A DNA stretch of 15,394 nucleotides. It comes from JAGLSB01 sp023135955. GTDB lineage: Bacteria; Bacteroidota; Bacteroidia; Bacteroidales; GCA-2748055. The notes beneath the pieces are model-generated. The model made no database searches. It saw only the letters and a program-made list of their open reading frames with translations, and was not told where the DNA came from. Positions 1 through 8,578 of this stretch are shown piece after piece (position 1 is the first letter of the stretch; each line of letters starts with the position of its first letter). The stretch is from the NCBI GenBank assembly GCA_030673645.1, contig DAOVIO010000093.1, positions 1-15,394 on the forward strand, in the 5' to 3' direction. Made by a program: the position numbers and the translations under genes.

Positions 1-237
1 GCTTCAGTCGCCCTCGTTCCTCGGGCTCCACATTGTGTCTTCAGAAATTAGCTAGGTTGAGACGAGATTGCTTCAGTCGCCCTCGTTCCTCGGACTCCAC
101 ATTGTGTCTTCAGAAATTAACCAGGTTGAGACGAGATTGCTTCAGTCGCCCTCGTTCCTCGGGCTCCACATTGTGTCTTCAGAAATTAGCTAGGTTGAGA
201 CGAGATTGCTTCAGTCGCCCTCGTTCCTCGGACTCCA
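1..237. repeat. 69-bp direct tandem repeat, three units plus a partial fourth
   Basis: Units begin at 1, 70, 139 and 208, each with GCTTCAGTCGCC. The first three are complete and adjoin with no spacer. The fourth follows the unit for about 30 bases and then diverges. Copies differ at a few positions (GGGCTCC or GGACTCC; TTAGCTAGG or TTAACCAGG), and units 1 and 3 match each other best, which suggests duplication of a two-unit block. The array may extend left of the window. Each junction contains ACGAGATTGCTTC, which recurs inverted at 356-368 and 410-422. An open frame crosses the array (33-257) only because the unit is a multiple of three. Confidence 0.95.
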
Positions 238-267
238 TCGCAAGGACGCGGCTTTAGTAGCGTGGGG

Positions 268-312
268 GGGGATAAAAAAGTTGGCGGCAAAGCCGCCAAC
301 TTTTTTATCCCC
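268..312. terminator. Perfect 21-bp hairpin, likely bidirectional terminator
   Basis: Arms 268-288 and 292-312 are perfectly complementary around an AAA loop. The stem has a GC-rich top (GTTGGCGGC) and an A6/T6 tract in its lower half, so either strand gives a GC stem with a U-run. It lies about 160 bases beyond the stop of the minus-strand glycosyltransferase gene and could end that transcript. It sits inside the repeat-rich stretch, so it may instead belong to a dispersed element. Confidence 0.7.
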
Positions 313-337
313 AACACCCATGTGCGCTCCGTCTTTG

Positions 338-422
338 CGAACCGACAAAGGAGGTGAAGCAATCTCGTGTCTTTGCGGGAGCTGCTGAATTCGAACCGAC
401 AAAGGAGGCGAAGCAATCTCGT
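338..422. repeat. 54-bp-spaced direct repeat, inverted relative to the 1-237 array
   Basis: CGAACCGACAAAGGAGG occurs at 338 and again at 392. Each copy runs into GAAGCAATCTCGT (356-368 and 410-422), the exact reverse complement of the ACGAGATTGCTTC core at 62-74, 131-143 and 200-212. The left array and this pair therefore face each other across the 268-312 hairpin. Similar GAAGCAATCTCGT-type dispersed intergenic repeats are common in environmental bacterial genomes. That family assignment is from memory. Confidence 0.75.
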
Positions 423-469
423 ATTGTTTTGCAGGGACTATAACTTTAAAATGGCGTTTAGCGTGAAGT

Positions 470-1636
470 CTATTTCTCAGTGCCAGTATTATAAGATATT
501 TTTGAAAGATAATTATATCTGCGAAGAGCAAATTTCCTAGGGTATTTTCTTAATAGTGTTTCTGCAAAACCCCAAAGTAGAATGGCTAAAACAATTAAAA
601 TAGCCAGAGCTACATCATCATTGAAAAATTGTAACAAAATCTGACTGAGAAAAAAGAAAATAATGGTATATGCGACCAGGATTAAACTAGTAATCCGATG
701 AGTGAAACCTAGTTTTAGATAGGTATGATGAATATGACCTTTATCTGGTTTAAAAAGCGCCCGTCCAGTAACTAACCTCTTAATTGACACATGAATGGCA
801 TCATATACAGGAACAATAAGCACAGCAAATGCTGTGACAGGTGATATCCCAATATTATCGATTGCACCCTGGCTGATCTTCATAAATCGGATTAAAGAAA
901 CAGCAACAATTAATCCTAGCAAAAGTGATCCCGAATCACCCATAAAAATTTTATATCTTTTGCCCCAAATATTAAAAAGAAGAAATGCCGTCAGGGAAGC
1001 AATCATTGGTAATGTTAATGACAAATATTGAATATTATTACTATGATAAAAACAATATGAAAAAATACTGAGTATGGTAATACCCAAGCCGCTAGCCAGT
1101 CCATCTACACCATCAATTAGATTTATAGCATTGGTTATATAGGCAATAACAAGCACAGTTACCGCAATTGAAAATAATTTGTTCAATTGATTAATAGAGA
1201 ATAATCCATGAAAATTGTCAATTGTAAGTCCTTGTGTCTGAGTAATAAAAAGAGAAAGCAAAATAATAATAATCAGTTTTCTCCATGGTTTTACTTCAAC
1301 CAGATCATCTATGAGCCCAACAAAGAAAATCAATGTAGTAGCTATAATTATTGTAAAAGATTGTTGTTTGGTTATACTGGTTATCAATTGAAATGTAATG
1401 ATGAACCCGGCAAAAATAGCAATCCCTCCTAGTGCAGGCACTGGATTGGCATGAGATGATCTATTATTGGGTTTATATAGTAAGTTAAATTTACGGGCAA
1501 ATATTACTACAACAGGTACAATAATAAAAGTAATTGCAAAACCCTGCAATAAAGAAAATAGTTGCCAGTAAAAAAGCTGGTCAGTTATGAACAGCAATCC
1601 TGTAATCAAGAGCCGTTGGAATTCTATCAGATACAT
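470..1636 (-). CDS. WecA/MraY-family undecaprenyl-phosphate sugar-1-phosphate transferase
   Basis: This integral membrane enzyme transfers a sugar-1-phosphate, probably N-acetylglucosamine-1-phosphate, from a UDP-sugar to undecaprenyl phosphate, starting a surface glycan. Its 388 residues carry the family marks: GLIDDL near 107-112, NAINLIDGVDGLASG at 169-183, FMGDSGSLLLG at 231-241, a VPVYDA motif at 275-280 and the HIHH histidine motif at 301-304. The rest is about ten hydrophobic segments. Having HIHH rather than MraY-type motifs places it with WecA/TagO-like enzymes, so it is not expected to be the peptidoglycan MraY. The first 25 residues may be over-extended; no clear ribosome site decides the start. 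Two outer-membrane genes lie upstream on the same strand, but a 261-bp gap makes co-transcription uncertain. The exact sugar cannot be read from sequence. Confidence 0.9.
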   Translation of the reverse strand: MYLIEFQRLLITGLLFITDQLFYWQLFSLLQGFAITFIIVPVVVIFARKFNLLYKPNNRSSHANPVPALGGIAIFAGFIITFQLITSITKQQSFTIIIATTLIFFVGLIDDLVEVKPWRKLIIIILLSLFITQTQGLTIDNFHGLFSINQLNKLFSIAVTVLVIAYITNAINLIDGVDGLASGLGITILSIFSYCFYHSNNIQYLSLTLPMIASLTAFLLFNIWGKRYKIFMGDSGSLLLGLIVAVSLIRFMKISQGAIDNIGISPVTAFAVLIVPVYDAIHVSIKRLVTGRALFKPDKGHIHHTYLKLGFTHRITSLILVAYTIIFFFLSQILLQFFNDDVALAILIVLAILLWGFAETLLRKYPRKFALRRYNYLSKISYNTGTEK

Positions 1637-1897
1637 CCGTAATAATCTCTTTTTTTGCTAGATGAAGATAATAAAAAAAATCAAAACTACCACTTATTAA
1701 CAATTGTTAATAAATATATTCTTAATAACTATGAGAATAAAATCTCTGATTAGAACACATAAATCATCCGCCAAATATTAAACACTACTCCAAAGGTCAA
1801 TGTTTACGGGCTTTTCGTCCTAGACTGAATAAAATTAATGTTCTTTCCCTCTGCATAGTATGAAGAAAAATTTAACACTAAAAAATTATTTTTCTCT

Positions 1898-3301
1898 TTA
1901 ATTCTCTAAGAATCTATACTCCCACCTGAGCATTAATCCATAATTATTTCCGTAAAACTCTCCAATATCTATGCCGAAATCAATATGAAAAGATGAGCCT
2001 TCTATCCAAAAGTCTTCAAAAGTTAAGGCAATTAGCAATGAATTATCCTGATATGGAGGATTAAAACTTGTTCCATAGGTTCCCTTATTCACTGAGTGTG
2101 TATAAAGTAATTTATAATTCAGCATACTGAAACTTCCTCCTAATCCAAAATGAAGTGCCTTTACACGGTTATTGACAAATTTTCCAATATTTTCGTCTGA
2201 ATTAGTATAAATTGGCGAGCTAATTAGAGGTGTCCCTATTGTCATAAGTTGGGAGGACCATCCCATTTTATATATCCAATGCGAAAAATAATTATCACCA
2301 CCATTGGTAGGAATATTATTAATTGTGTCAACTGTTGGAGATCCGCTTTGATAATCTGTAGTCAGATATTCAAAAATAAATTGGTTAACAATGTTTTCTT
2401 TATTATTTGTTTTGAAGGAAAAACCATATAAACCATCGGGTAGGTTACGGAGTTTTCTTCCACTATTATCATCAAAAATAGATTCCCAATAAAACCCAGC
2501 TTCATAATCATTTATTTTATAATCGATCCTGAAATTATAGCTTCCCAGATGATTTCCAGCAGCATTGATTTGCTCTCCTAGAACGATGTCGTCTTTGGTA
2601 CCGTTGGCAATAAATACCATCAATAAAGTATGAAAATCGTTTGCGAGTTGTCCATAATAATCTGAGTATCCTCCCCACTGAGCAAAATGATGCAATCCGC
2701 CGGTTATTCGAATAGGCAAATCTCCTCCACTTCTCACCATTAACCATTTATGATGCAACCATACATCTTTTATTCCGGGGTAATCATCGATCCAGCCATG
2801 GGACATTCCTCCATTGAATTGCATATATCCGGAGGTGTAAGGAACATCTATGTAATTAAAAGTGGAAAGGGAAATTTCAGGAAGAGGGCGGGCGTTACCT
2901 GACCACAGAATCCCGCCGCTTCCCAGATTATGATCCTGCACTCCTAATATTTTTCTTTTCGATCCGGCCTCAAACTTTAAGAAATGAAATTTTAATTCAG
3001 CATACCACTCTTCAAAATAAAAATCAGAATGATTATTCAGCCTTCCAATTGTAGACAATCCGTAACCGTAATCAAAAACTTTTTCCTTATCAACCTCTCG
3101 CTCAATGCTTAATCTCCCAAATGCCTGGTTTGGATCATTCGTGTGCATACCATAGCGGTTAGACAAAAGCCAAAAAGGTAAATTCTCTCCCTCTCCGGCA
3201 ATTAATCCAGTTTCCAAATCAATAGTGGGGATATCAAATTGGGCGTTAATGTTTATTGTAATGAAAAGGAATAAACCAATTATGGGGGAAGTAATTCTCA
3301 T
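1898..3301 (-). CDS. Wzi-like capsule assembly family outer-membrane protein
   Basis: A secreted outer-membrane beta-barrel protein of 467 residues. The N-terminus is a signal peptide (hydrophobic 7-19, likely cleavage after NINA, residue 20). The start of the mature protein, with LPFWLLSNRYG at 41-51, is typical of the Bacteroidota capsule-assembly Wzi family. The rest has alternating aromatic beta-strand patterns and ends in an aromatic strand (WEYRFLEN), as barrel proteins do. E. coli Wzi helps attach capsule polysaccharide to the cell surface. Bacteroidota members are usually assigned by homology only, so a role in surface polysaccharide attachment or export is inferred. The OmpA-family gene ends 62 bases upstream on the same strand, so the two may be co-transcribed. 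The downstream transferase gene fits the same theme. The gene appears intact. Confidence 0.85.
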   Translation of the reverse strand: MRITSPIIGLFLFITININAQFDIPTIDLETGLIAGEGENLPFWLLSNRYGMHTNDPNQAFGRLSIEREVDKEKVFDYGYGLSTIGRLNNHSDFYFEEWYAELKFHFLKFEAGSKRKILGVQDHNLGSGGILWSGNARPLPEISLSTFNYIDVPYTSGYMQFNGGMSHGWIDDYPGIKDVWLHHKWLMVRSGGDLPIRITGGLHHFAQWGGYSDYYGQLANDFHTLLMVFIANGTKDDIVLGEQINAAGNHLGSYNFRIDYKINDYEAGFYWESIFDDNSGRKLRNLPDGLYGFSFKTNNKENIVNQFIFEYLTTDYQSGSPTVDTINNIPTNGGDNYFSHWIYKMGWSSQLMTIGTPLISSPIYTNSDENIGKFVNNRVKALHFGLGGSFSMLNYKLLYTHSVNKGTYGTSFNPPYQDNSLLIALTFEDFWIEGSSFHIDFGIDIGEFYGNNYGLMLRWEYRFLEN

Positions 3302-3363
3302 GTCACTTTTTTACGAAAAACCGGAGGATAAGTTACAATATAATTGTTAATTTATTCCACTCA

Positions 3364-4362
3364 CTAATTCGTCTCTAAAAGTTTCAATAATTCATCAAGT
3401 TTTGGAGAAAGGATTATTTCTGTTCTGCGATTCCTGCTTCGGGCTTCAGGAGTATTTGAAAGATCAACGGGTTGGAATTCTCCCCTACCGGCTGCTGTAA
3501 TACGATCTGGATCAATATTTCCACTTTCCATCAATATTTTCAAAACTGAAGTTGCTCTAAGCACACTCAGGTCCCAATTATCGCGAATTACAGCACCACT
3601 TCTGTATGGTACATCGTCTGTATGACCTTCAATCATTATATTAACATCCTTGTTTCTTGCCAATACTCCTGCCAGATCATTTAATGCTTGCTTTCCTCTT
3701 GCATCAACATCGTAACTACCGGATTGAAATAATAGTTTTTCATCCATGGAAACATATACTTTCCCATTTTTTCTTTCAACTGTCAGGCCTTTGCCTTCAA
3801 AACCCATAAGAGCCCTCGAGACACTTTCTTTCAGTGCATTCACAGCAGAATCTTTTTGATTTAGAATACGTTCTAATTCAGCCAATTTAGCATTTCTGGC
3901 CTCCAGTTCAGCACGCATACGAGTTATGTCATGACGGCTCTCATTTACATTCGTTTCAAGTTCACGCAATCTTCCTTCTTTTGTTTGTAAATCTTCTTGT
4001 GTATTCTGAAGCTGATTTAATAAACGTCGTGTCTCTCGCGCGTTACCTTGTAACAACGCTTCGTGAGTTGCTTGCAAGTCATTATGTTGTCGAGTGAGTT
4101 TATCAATCTCCGTTTTCAAAATGGATATTTCATTATATAATCTAATACTATCTTCAACGAATTTTTCTTTCTCAGCTACAACCAAATTCATTTTGGCACT
4201 CATTTCAGTATTTTCTACAAACAGCTGTTCATTTTCCATCATAAGCTGATCACGTTCTACTTCAAGTTTATTCCCTTTGTCGCTAATCTCTCTGAATTGC
4301 TGAGTAGGAACACATGAAAATAAGGTGAAAATAATAATTACTATTATATACAGTTTATTCAT
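3364..4362 (-). CDS. OmpA-family lipoprotein with long coiled coil
   Basis: A 332-residue envelope protein predicted to tether the outer membrane to peptidoglycan. Residues 1-17 form a lipoprotein signal ending in LFSC, with Cys17 as the probable lipidated residue. Residues 25-185 are rich in E, K, L and Q heptads and should form a long coiled coil. Residues 205-320 are an OmpA C-terminal domain: LLFQSGSYDVD, NIMIEGHTDDVPYRSG (241-256), NWDLSVLRA, then AAGRGEFQP and RNRRTEI (311-317). The Asp and Arg in these motifs bind diaminopimelate in known OmpA domains. It starts the minus-strand run ompA-like, wzi-like, wecA-like and is transcribed away from dxs; I found no convincing -7 box for it. 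A similar layout (lipoprotein, coiled coil, OmpA) occurs in many unrelated envelope proteins, so I give no symbol. Confidence 0.9.
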   Translation of the reverse strand: MNKLYIIVIIIFTLFSCVPTQQFREISDKGNKLEVERDQLMMENEQLFVENTEMSAKMNLVVAEKEKFVEDSIRLYNEISILKTEIDKLTRQHNDLQATHEALLQGNARETRRLLNQLQNTQEDLQTKEGRLRELETNVNESRHDITRMRAELEARNAKLAELERILNQKDSAVNALKESVSRALMGFEGKGLTVERKNGKVYVSMDEKLLFQSGSYDVDARGKQALNDLAGVLARNKDVNIMIEGHTDDVPYRSGAVIRDNWDLSVLRATSVLKILMESGNIDPDRITAAGRGEFQPVDLSNTPEARSRNRRTEIILSPKLDELLKLLETN

Positions 4363-4439
4363 TTCTATAATATTTCCTTTTAAAACGGAAAATTAGTGAA
4401 AAATTGATGTCGTATGGAAGAAAATTATTAACAGAATTG

Positions 4440-4613
4440 GTTTCAAGTTTAAAGTTTCAGGTTTAAAGTCCTAGAAAATACTAATATATCGATAAGCTAA
4501 GTCTAGGTTTGAAGTTAAAGAGAATTTAATGTTTTCAACAAGAGGTCACTTTAAACCGTAAGACTTAACTCTTCAAACCTTAAACCAGAAACATCTTCAA
4601 ATCTTTAAACTTT
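4440..4613. repeat. Low-complexity TTTAAA/TTCAAA-rich stretch with short direct and inverted repeats
   Basis: The ompA-like/dxs intergenic region repeats variants of AAGTTTAAAG, GGTTTAAAG and, further right, inverted forms such as CTTCAAACCTTAAACC and CTTCAAATCTTTAAAC. I see no open frame or RNA gene here. The repeats may form a weak long-range stem or simply be a degenerate dispersed repeat. The dxs promoter begins at its right edge. Confidence 0.5.
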
Positions 4614-4619
4614 TTTCCC

Positions 4620-4628
4620 TACCTTTGC
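4620..4628 (+). promoter_or_regulatory. Bacteroidota-type -7 promoter element of dxs
   Basis: TACCTTTGC matches the Bacteroidota housekeeping -7 consensus TAnnTTTG exactly and lies 24 bases before the dxs ATG, leaving a very short leader. The -33 TTTG box is not clear in the T-rich upstream sequence, so the call rests on the -7 element and position. Confidence 0.7.
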
Positions 4629-4652
4629 AATCCATATTTACTTAAGTTTCAA

Positions 4653-6575
4653 ATGACTGGTGATTATAAATTTTTAAATGAAATAGATTCTCCTGAAGAT
4701 CTTAAGAAACTAGATCTTGAAGATTTGTCGAATGTGAGTAAAGAACTTCGTCAGTTCATTATTGATGTTCTATCAAATAATCCCGGGCATTTTGGCGCAA
4801 GCCTAGGGGTTGTTGAATTAACTGTTGCCCTTCATTATGTTTTCAAAGCACCTTACGATAAGTTAGTTTGGGATGTAGGTCATCAGGCTTATGGTCATAA
4901 AATACTCACCGGACGACGTGATGAATTTCACACAAATAGAAAATACAAAGGAATAAGTGGATTCCCAAAACCTTCCGAAAGCGAATACGATGCTTTTGGT
5001 GTGGGGCATTCTTCCACATCAATATCTGCAGCACTGGGTATGGCTGTTGCAGCCAAGCAAAATGGAGAAGATGACAGGCAAGTCGTTGCAATAATCGGAG
5101 ATGGATCACTAACTGCAGGAATGGCTTTTGAAGGATTGAATAATGCAGGAATTGAAAATTCAAATCTTCTGGTCATTCTCAATGACAATAACATGGCCAT
5201 AGACCCAAATGTTGGGGCTATGAAAGAATACTTACTGGACATCACTACTTCCAGAACTTATAACAAAGTAAAAAGTGATGTTTGGAATTTCCTCGGAAGA
5301 ATGAGTAAACTTATTCCTGATGCAAGACGTTATGCTCAAAAGATCGAGAACGCCCTAAAATCATTGCTTTTGAAACAATCCAATATGTTTGAATCATTGA
5401 ATTTTAGATATTTTGGTCCGGTTGATGGTCATGATGTTATACATTTGAGCAGGGTTCTTGAAGACCTGAAGCATATTGAGGGTCCGAAGCTTTTGCATGT
5501 TATTACAACCAAAGGGAAAGGTTTTAAACAGGCAGAAATTAATCAGACAGCTTTTCATTCACCTGGAATATTCAACAAAGAAACTGGCGAAATCCTAAAG
5601 ATTAAATCCGCGAAACCTCAACCGCCAAAACTTCAGGATGTATTTGGGGAGACGGTATTGGAACTTGCAAAAACTAACAAAGATATAATAGGTATAACTC
5701 CAGCAATGCCAACCGGAAGCAGTCTGAAAATAATGATGGATCAGTTACCTGACAGAAGTTTCGATGTTGGAATTTCTGAACAGCATGCTGTAACATTCTC
5801 TGCCGGACTCGCGATTCAAGGTATGAGACCTTTTTGTAATATCTATTCTACATTCATGCAAAGGGCTTATGACCAGGTTATTCATGATGTTGCTATTCAA
5901 AACCTAAACGTAGTTTTATGTCTGGACAGAGGCGGACTTGTTGGTGATGACGGGGCAACTCACCATGGCGTTTTTGATCTTGCTTATATGAGAACCGTTC
6001 CTAATATGATCGTTTCTGCACCAATGGACGAATCAGAACTACGGAATATGATGTATACCGCTCAGTTAAAAGAGCATGGATCATTCAGTATAAGATATCC
6101 GAGGGGCAGAGGTGTTTCTTCAGACTGGAAAAAAGAATTTACAGAAATAGAGATTGGCAAAGGAAGAGTACTAAAAGAAGGAAATGACCTGGCTATATTA
6201 ACAATTGGGAATACAGGTCTCCTTGCCAAAGAAGCCATTGAAAAACTTGAAAAAGAAAATTACAGCATTGCACATTATGACCTGCGTTTCGTAAAACCTA
6301 TTGACGAAAATTTACTACATACAGTTTTTAAGAAATTTAAATATATAATTACTGTTGAAGATGGTGTGATAAAGGGTGGCTTTGGTAGTGCTATTGTCGA
6401 ATTTATGTGTGATAATGTTTATACTTCTGTAGTCAAACGATTAGGTGTCCCTGATAAATTTATCGAACATGGTACACAGCAGGAATTATACAAAGAATGC
6501 GGATTCGATGTTGATGGGATTATTAAAGAGGTGAAGGGGTTGGTTAAGAAGAGGGTATTATCCCAGGTTTCGTGA
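4653..6575 (+). CDS. dxs: 1-deoxy-D-xylulose-5-phosphate synthase
   Basis: This cytosolic thiamine-diphosphate enzyme condenses pyruvate with glyceraldehyde-3-phosphate to 1-deoxyxylulose-5-phosphate, the first step of the MEP isoprenoid pathway; the product also feeds thiamine and pyridoxal synthesis. The 640-residue length is normal. Seen in order: NPGHFGASLGVVEL (43-56) with the conserved His46, DVGHQAYGHK with His77, the ThDP/Mg motif GDGSLTAG (149-156) continuing to NDNN (177-180), the FGPVDGHD substrate-domain motif (254-261), and DVGISEQHA (371-379) with catalytic Glu376. The transketolase C-terminal domain with DLRFVKP follows at about 510-630. The ATG at 4653 fits the promoter just upstream. 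The neighbours share no pathway, so it is probably a single-gene unit ending at the hairpin directly after the stop. No missing residues or frame breaks. Confidence 0.98.
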   Translation: MTGDYKFLNEIDSPEDLKKLDLEDLSNVSKELRQFIIDVLSNNPGHFGASLGVVELTVALHYVFKAPYDKLVWDVGHQAYGHKILTGRRDEFHTNRKYKGISGFPKPSESEYDAFGVGHSSTSISAALGMAVAAKQNGEDDRQVVAIIGDGSLTAGMAFEGLNNAGIENSNLLVILNDNNMAIDPNVGAMKEYLLDITTSRTYNKVKSDVWNFLGRMSKLIPDARRYAQKIENALKSLLLKQSNMFESLNFRYFGPVDGHDVIHLSRVLEDLKHIEGPKLLHVITTKGKGFKQAEINQTAFHSPGIFNKETGEILKIKSAKPQPPKLQDVFGETVLELAKTNKDIIGITPAMPTGSSLKIMMDQLPDRSFDVGISEQHAVTFSAGLAIQGMRPFCNIYSTFMQRAYDQVIHDVAIQNLNVVLCLDRGGLVGDDGATHHGVFDLAYMRTVPNMIVSAPMDESELRNMMYTAQLKEHGSFSIRYPRGRGVSSDWKKEFTEIEIGKGRVLKEGNDLAILTIGNTGLLAKEAIEKLEKENYSIAHYDLRFVKPIDENLLHTVFKKFKYIITVEDGVIKGGFGSAIVEFMCDNVYTSVVKRLGVPDKFIEHGTQQELYKECGFDVDGIIKEVKGLVKKRVLSQVS

Positions 6576-6614
6576 ATATTGTAGAGACGAGGCACGCCTC
6601 GTCTGCACAATATT
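6575..6614. terminator. Near-perfect palindrome after dxs, possible bidirectional terminator or mini-element
   Basis: Inner arms 6585-6593 and 6596-6604 (AGACGAGGC/GCCTCGTCT) pair perfectly around a 2-base loop. After two mismatched positions, outer arms 6575-6582 and 6607-6614 (AATATTGT/ACAATATT) also pair. It starts on the last base of the dxs stop codon, between convergent dxs and the dehydrogenase gene. No T-run directly follows, so it may act as an mRNA 3' end stabiliser or be a dispersed palindromic repeat rather than a classic terminator. Confidence 0.6.
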
Positions 6615-6698
6615 ATTCGCCCCGTTCATTCAATAATATTCCCAGGGCATAAAAAAGGCCTTGTATGAGAATCAATTAATTCCCCAATAGCAATACAA

Positions 6699-8255
6699 TT
6701 ACAATTCAAATTTTATTCCCTGTGCCAATGGAAGTTCAGTTCCGTAGTTAACGGTATTTGTCTGTCTTCTCATATAGGCTTTCCAGGAATCTGAACCTGA
6801 TTCTCGACCACCACCAGTATCTTTCTCACCACCAAATGCACCTCCTATTTCTGCTCCAGATGTCCCGATATTCACATTAGCTATTCCGCAATCCGAGCCT
6901 GATTGTGAGAGGAAAAGTTCCGCTTCGCGCATGTCTAGAGTAAAAATAGAGGATGAAAGTCCCTGGGGAACATCATTCTGAATGTGTATTGCCTCCTCTA
7001 TTGTTTCATATTTTAAGAGATAGGCAAGTGGTGCAAATGTTTCTTCCTGTACAATCTCATAATGATTCTCTGCTTCAGCCAATGCGGGTACAACATAAGT
7101 TCCATATTCAAATCCTTTTCCCTTTATAACTTTGCCGCCAAATAATACTTTGCCGCCCTCCTTTTCAATCTGTGACAAAGCATTTGTAAATACTTCAACG
7201 GCTGTTTTATCAATCATTGGTCCTACCAGATAACTTTCATCAAGGGGATTCCCGATTTTCTTTTCAACCTGACCATAAGCATTTATTAATCGTGTTTTCA
7301 CATCTTCATAGATGCTTTCATGAATAATAAGTCTTCTTGTACTTGTACATCTTTGTCCGGCTGTTCCAACGGCACCAAATACTATGGCTGGTATAGCGAT
7401 TTCAAGATCTGCCATATCTGAAACAATTATAGCATTATTCCCACCAAGTTCCTGAATTACCCTTCCAAGTCTTTCCCCTACAATTTTTCCTACCCTCTTC
7501 CCTACATTTGTGGATCCTGTAACAGAGATTAATGGAATCCGTCTATCCTGAACAAAATTATCACCCAAAACGGATGATTTTGCTACTACCAGATTAAAAA
7601 CACCTTCAGGAACATCGTTATCTATTAAAACCTTTTGTATTATATTTTGTGTTGCAATAGCTGTTAAAGGAGTTTTAGAACTGGGTTTCCAAACAACAAC
7701 ATCACCGGCAATGGCGGCAATCATAGTATTCCATGCCCATACGGCAACGGGGAAATTGAAGGATGTAATAAGACCCACAATACCCAGTGGCTGATATTGT
7801 TCAAACATCCGGTGATCCTTTCTCTCGGAAGGCATTGTGAATCCGTATAATTGTCTGGATTGGCCAACCGCAAAATCACAAATATCAATCATTTCCTGAA
7901 CTTCTCCTTTGCCTTCCTGAAAAATTTTACCCATTTCCAGACTTACTAAATATCCCAGGTCGTCTTTATATTCTCGAAGCGCTAGTCCAATTTGCCTAAC
8001 TATTTCACCACGATGTGGAGCGGGTATCTTACGCCATATCTTGAATGCTCTTGATGCCTCATTCATTACAAATTCATAATCTTCAATCTTCGCATTTCTA
8101 ACTTTTGCAATTTCTTTTCCGTCTATGGGTGAAAAAGAGGATGACGTATCGCCCTTTGTATTTAACCATTTTGTTCCGGTTGTTGCACCCGCATTAATAT
8201 CTTTTATACCTAGACGTTTTAAAACTTCAGCTGTTTTTGTCTCAAACTTTTCCAT
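6699..8255 (-). CDS. ALDH7-family semialdehyde dehydrogenase (aminoadipate-semialdehyde type)
   Basis: An NAD(P)-dependent aldehyde dehydrogenase of 518 residues, of the kind that oxidises 2-aminoadipate-6-semialdehyde (in equilibrium with piperideine-6-carboxylate) to 2-aminoadipate in lysine breakdown. The catalytic set is complete: oxyanion Asn167 in SFNFP, cofactor Lys190 in VVWKPSSKTP, GSTNVG at 247-252, general base Glu269 in ELGGNN, nucleophile Cys303 in GQRCTSTRR, and Glu405 in EETFAP. The C-terminal block (NVNIGTSGAEIGGAFGG at 461-477, followed by GGGRESGSDSWKAYMRRQT) is characteristic of the ALDH7/antiquitin branch. The ATG at 8255 is preferred; a -7-like box lies 30 bases upstream. 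No lysine-pathway gene lies next to it, so the substrate comes from family membership. A betaine-aldehyde-like role, known for antiquitins in stress, is an alternative. Confidence 0.93.
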   Translation of the reverse strand: MEKFETKTAEVLKRLGIKDINAGATTGTKWLNTKGDTSSSFSPIDGKEIAKVRNAKIEDYEFVMNEASRAFKIWRKIPAPHRGEIVRQIGLALREYKDDLGYLVSLEMGKIFQEGKGEVQEMIDICDFAVGQSRQLYGFTMPSERKDHRMFEQYQPLGIVGLITSFNFPVAVWAWNTMIAAIAGDVVVWKPSSKTPLTAIATQNIIQKVLIDNDVPEGVFNLVVAKSSVLGDNFVQDRRIPLISVTGSTNVGKRVGKIVGERLGRVIQELGGNNAIIVSDMADLEIAIPAIVFGAVGTAGQRCTSTRRLIIHESIYEDVKTRLINAYGQVEKKIGNPLDESYLVGPMIDKTAVEVFTNALSQIEKEGGKVLFGGKVIKGKGFEYGTYVVPALAEAENHYEIVQEETFAPLAYLLKYETIEEAIHIQNDVPQGLSSSIFTLDMREAELFLSQSGSDCGIANVNIGTSGAEIGGAFGGEKDTGGGRESGSDSWKAYMRRQTNTVNYGTELPLAQGIKFEL

Positions 8256-8284
8256 TTTGTTTTGGATTTATAATTTTGAAAATA

Positions 8285-8292
8285 CAAAAATA
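8285..8292 (-). promoter_or_regulatory. Candidate -7 promoter element of the ALDH7 gene
   Basis: Read on the minus strand this is TATTTTTG, matching TAnnTTTG, 29 bases before the dehydrogenase ATG. No clear -33 TTTG box is seen at the expected distance, and the sequence is AT-rich, so a chance match is possible. Confidence 0.45.
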
Positions 8293-8447
8293 CATATCGT
8301 TGAAGTTTATATCTATGATAAATAACATGGGTGTTGTAAAATATATTTGAAGCCCGTTTTTTGAACTAATACTTATATTGCTGATTGCAGAGAATTGTAT
8401 TATCTTCGTGCAGTTTAAATCAGGGTCTTAACATAAATACATTCTAA

Positions 8448-8505
8448 GCCCGGATGGCGGAACCGAGGAACTGCTGCCACTTTGGAAGACATATAAAATA
8501 GTTAG
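8448..8505 (+). repeat. Left copy of a repeat beginning with the tRNA-Leu 5' end
   Basis: It shares its first 24 bases (GCCCGGATGGCGGAACCGAGGAAC) as short blocks with 9396-9419, then a variable 9-11 bases, then a near-identical AT-rich tail from GGAAGACATA to AATAGTTAG. The first 15 bases equal the start of the tRNA-Leu gene at 9485. The rest does not fold as a tRNA: there is no anticodon arm or T arm. With the copy at 9396 it brackets the toxin-antitoxin pair. Confidence 0.85.
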
Positions 8506-8558
8506 TTTTATTTGGGCTGGTGAAATTTTTTAAATACGAGTAAAAAGATTATAGATAT

Positions 8559-8578
8559 AGTTTCGTTGTAATGAAACT
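8559..8578. promoter_or_regulatory. Operator-like inverted repeat upstream of higBA
   Basis: AGTTTCGTT (8559-8567) and AATGAAACT (8570-8578) are inverted with 8 of 9 positions matching around a GT centre. It overlaps the -33 region and spacer of the predicted higBA promoter, where HigA-type antitoxins usually bind to repress their own operon. Binding by this antitoxin is inferred from position only. Confidence 0.6.

Noticed and set aside
1..237. CRISPR array
   Set aside because: Units are 69 bp and directly adjoining, with no unique spacers, and there are no cas genes.
33..257. 74-codon plus-strand open frame with a repeated peptide
   Set aside because: It exists only because the 69-bp tandem unit is a multiple of three. 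It has no ribosome site or family resemblance and lies inside a non-coding repeat.
4928..5245. 105-codon minus-strand open frame within dxs
   Set aside because: It is a shadow of the dxs reading frame with no independent support.
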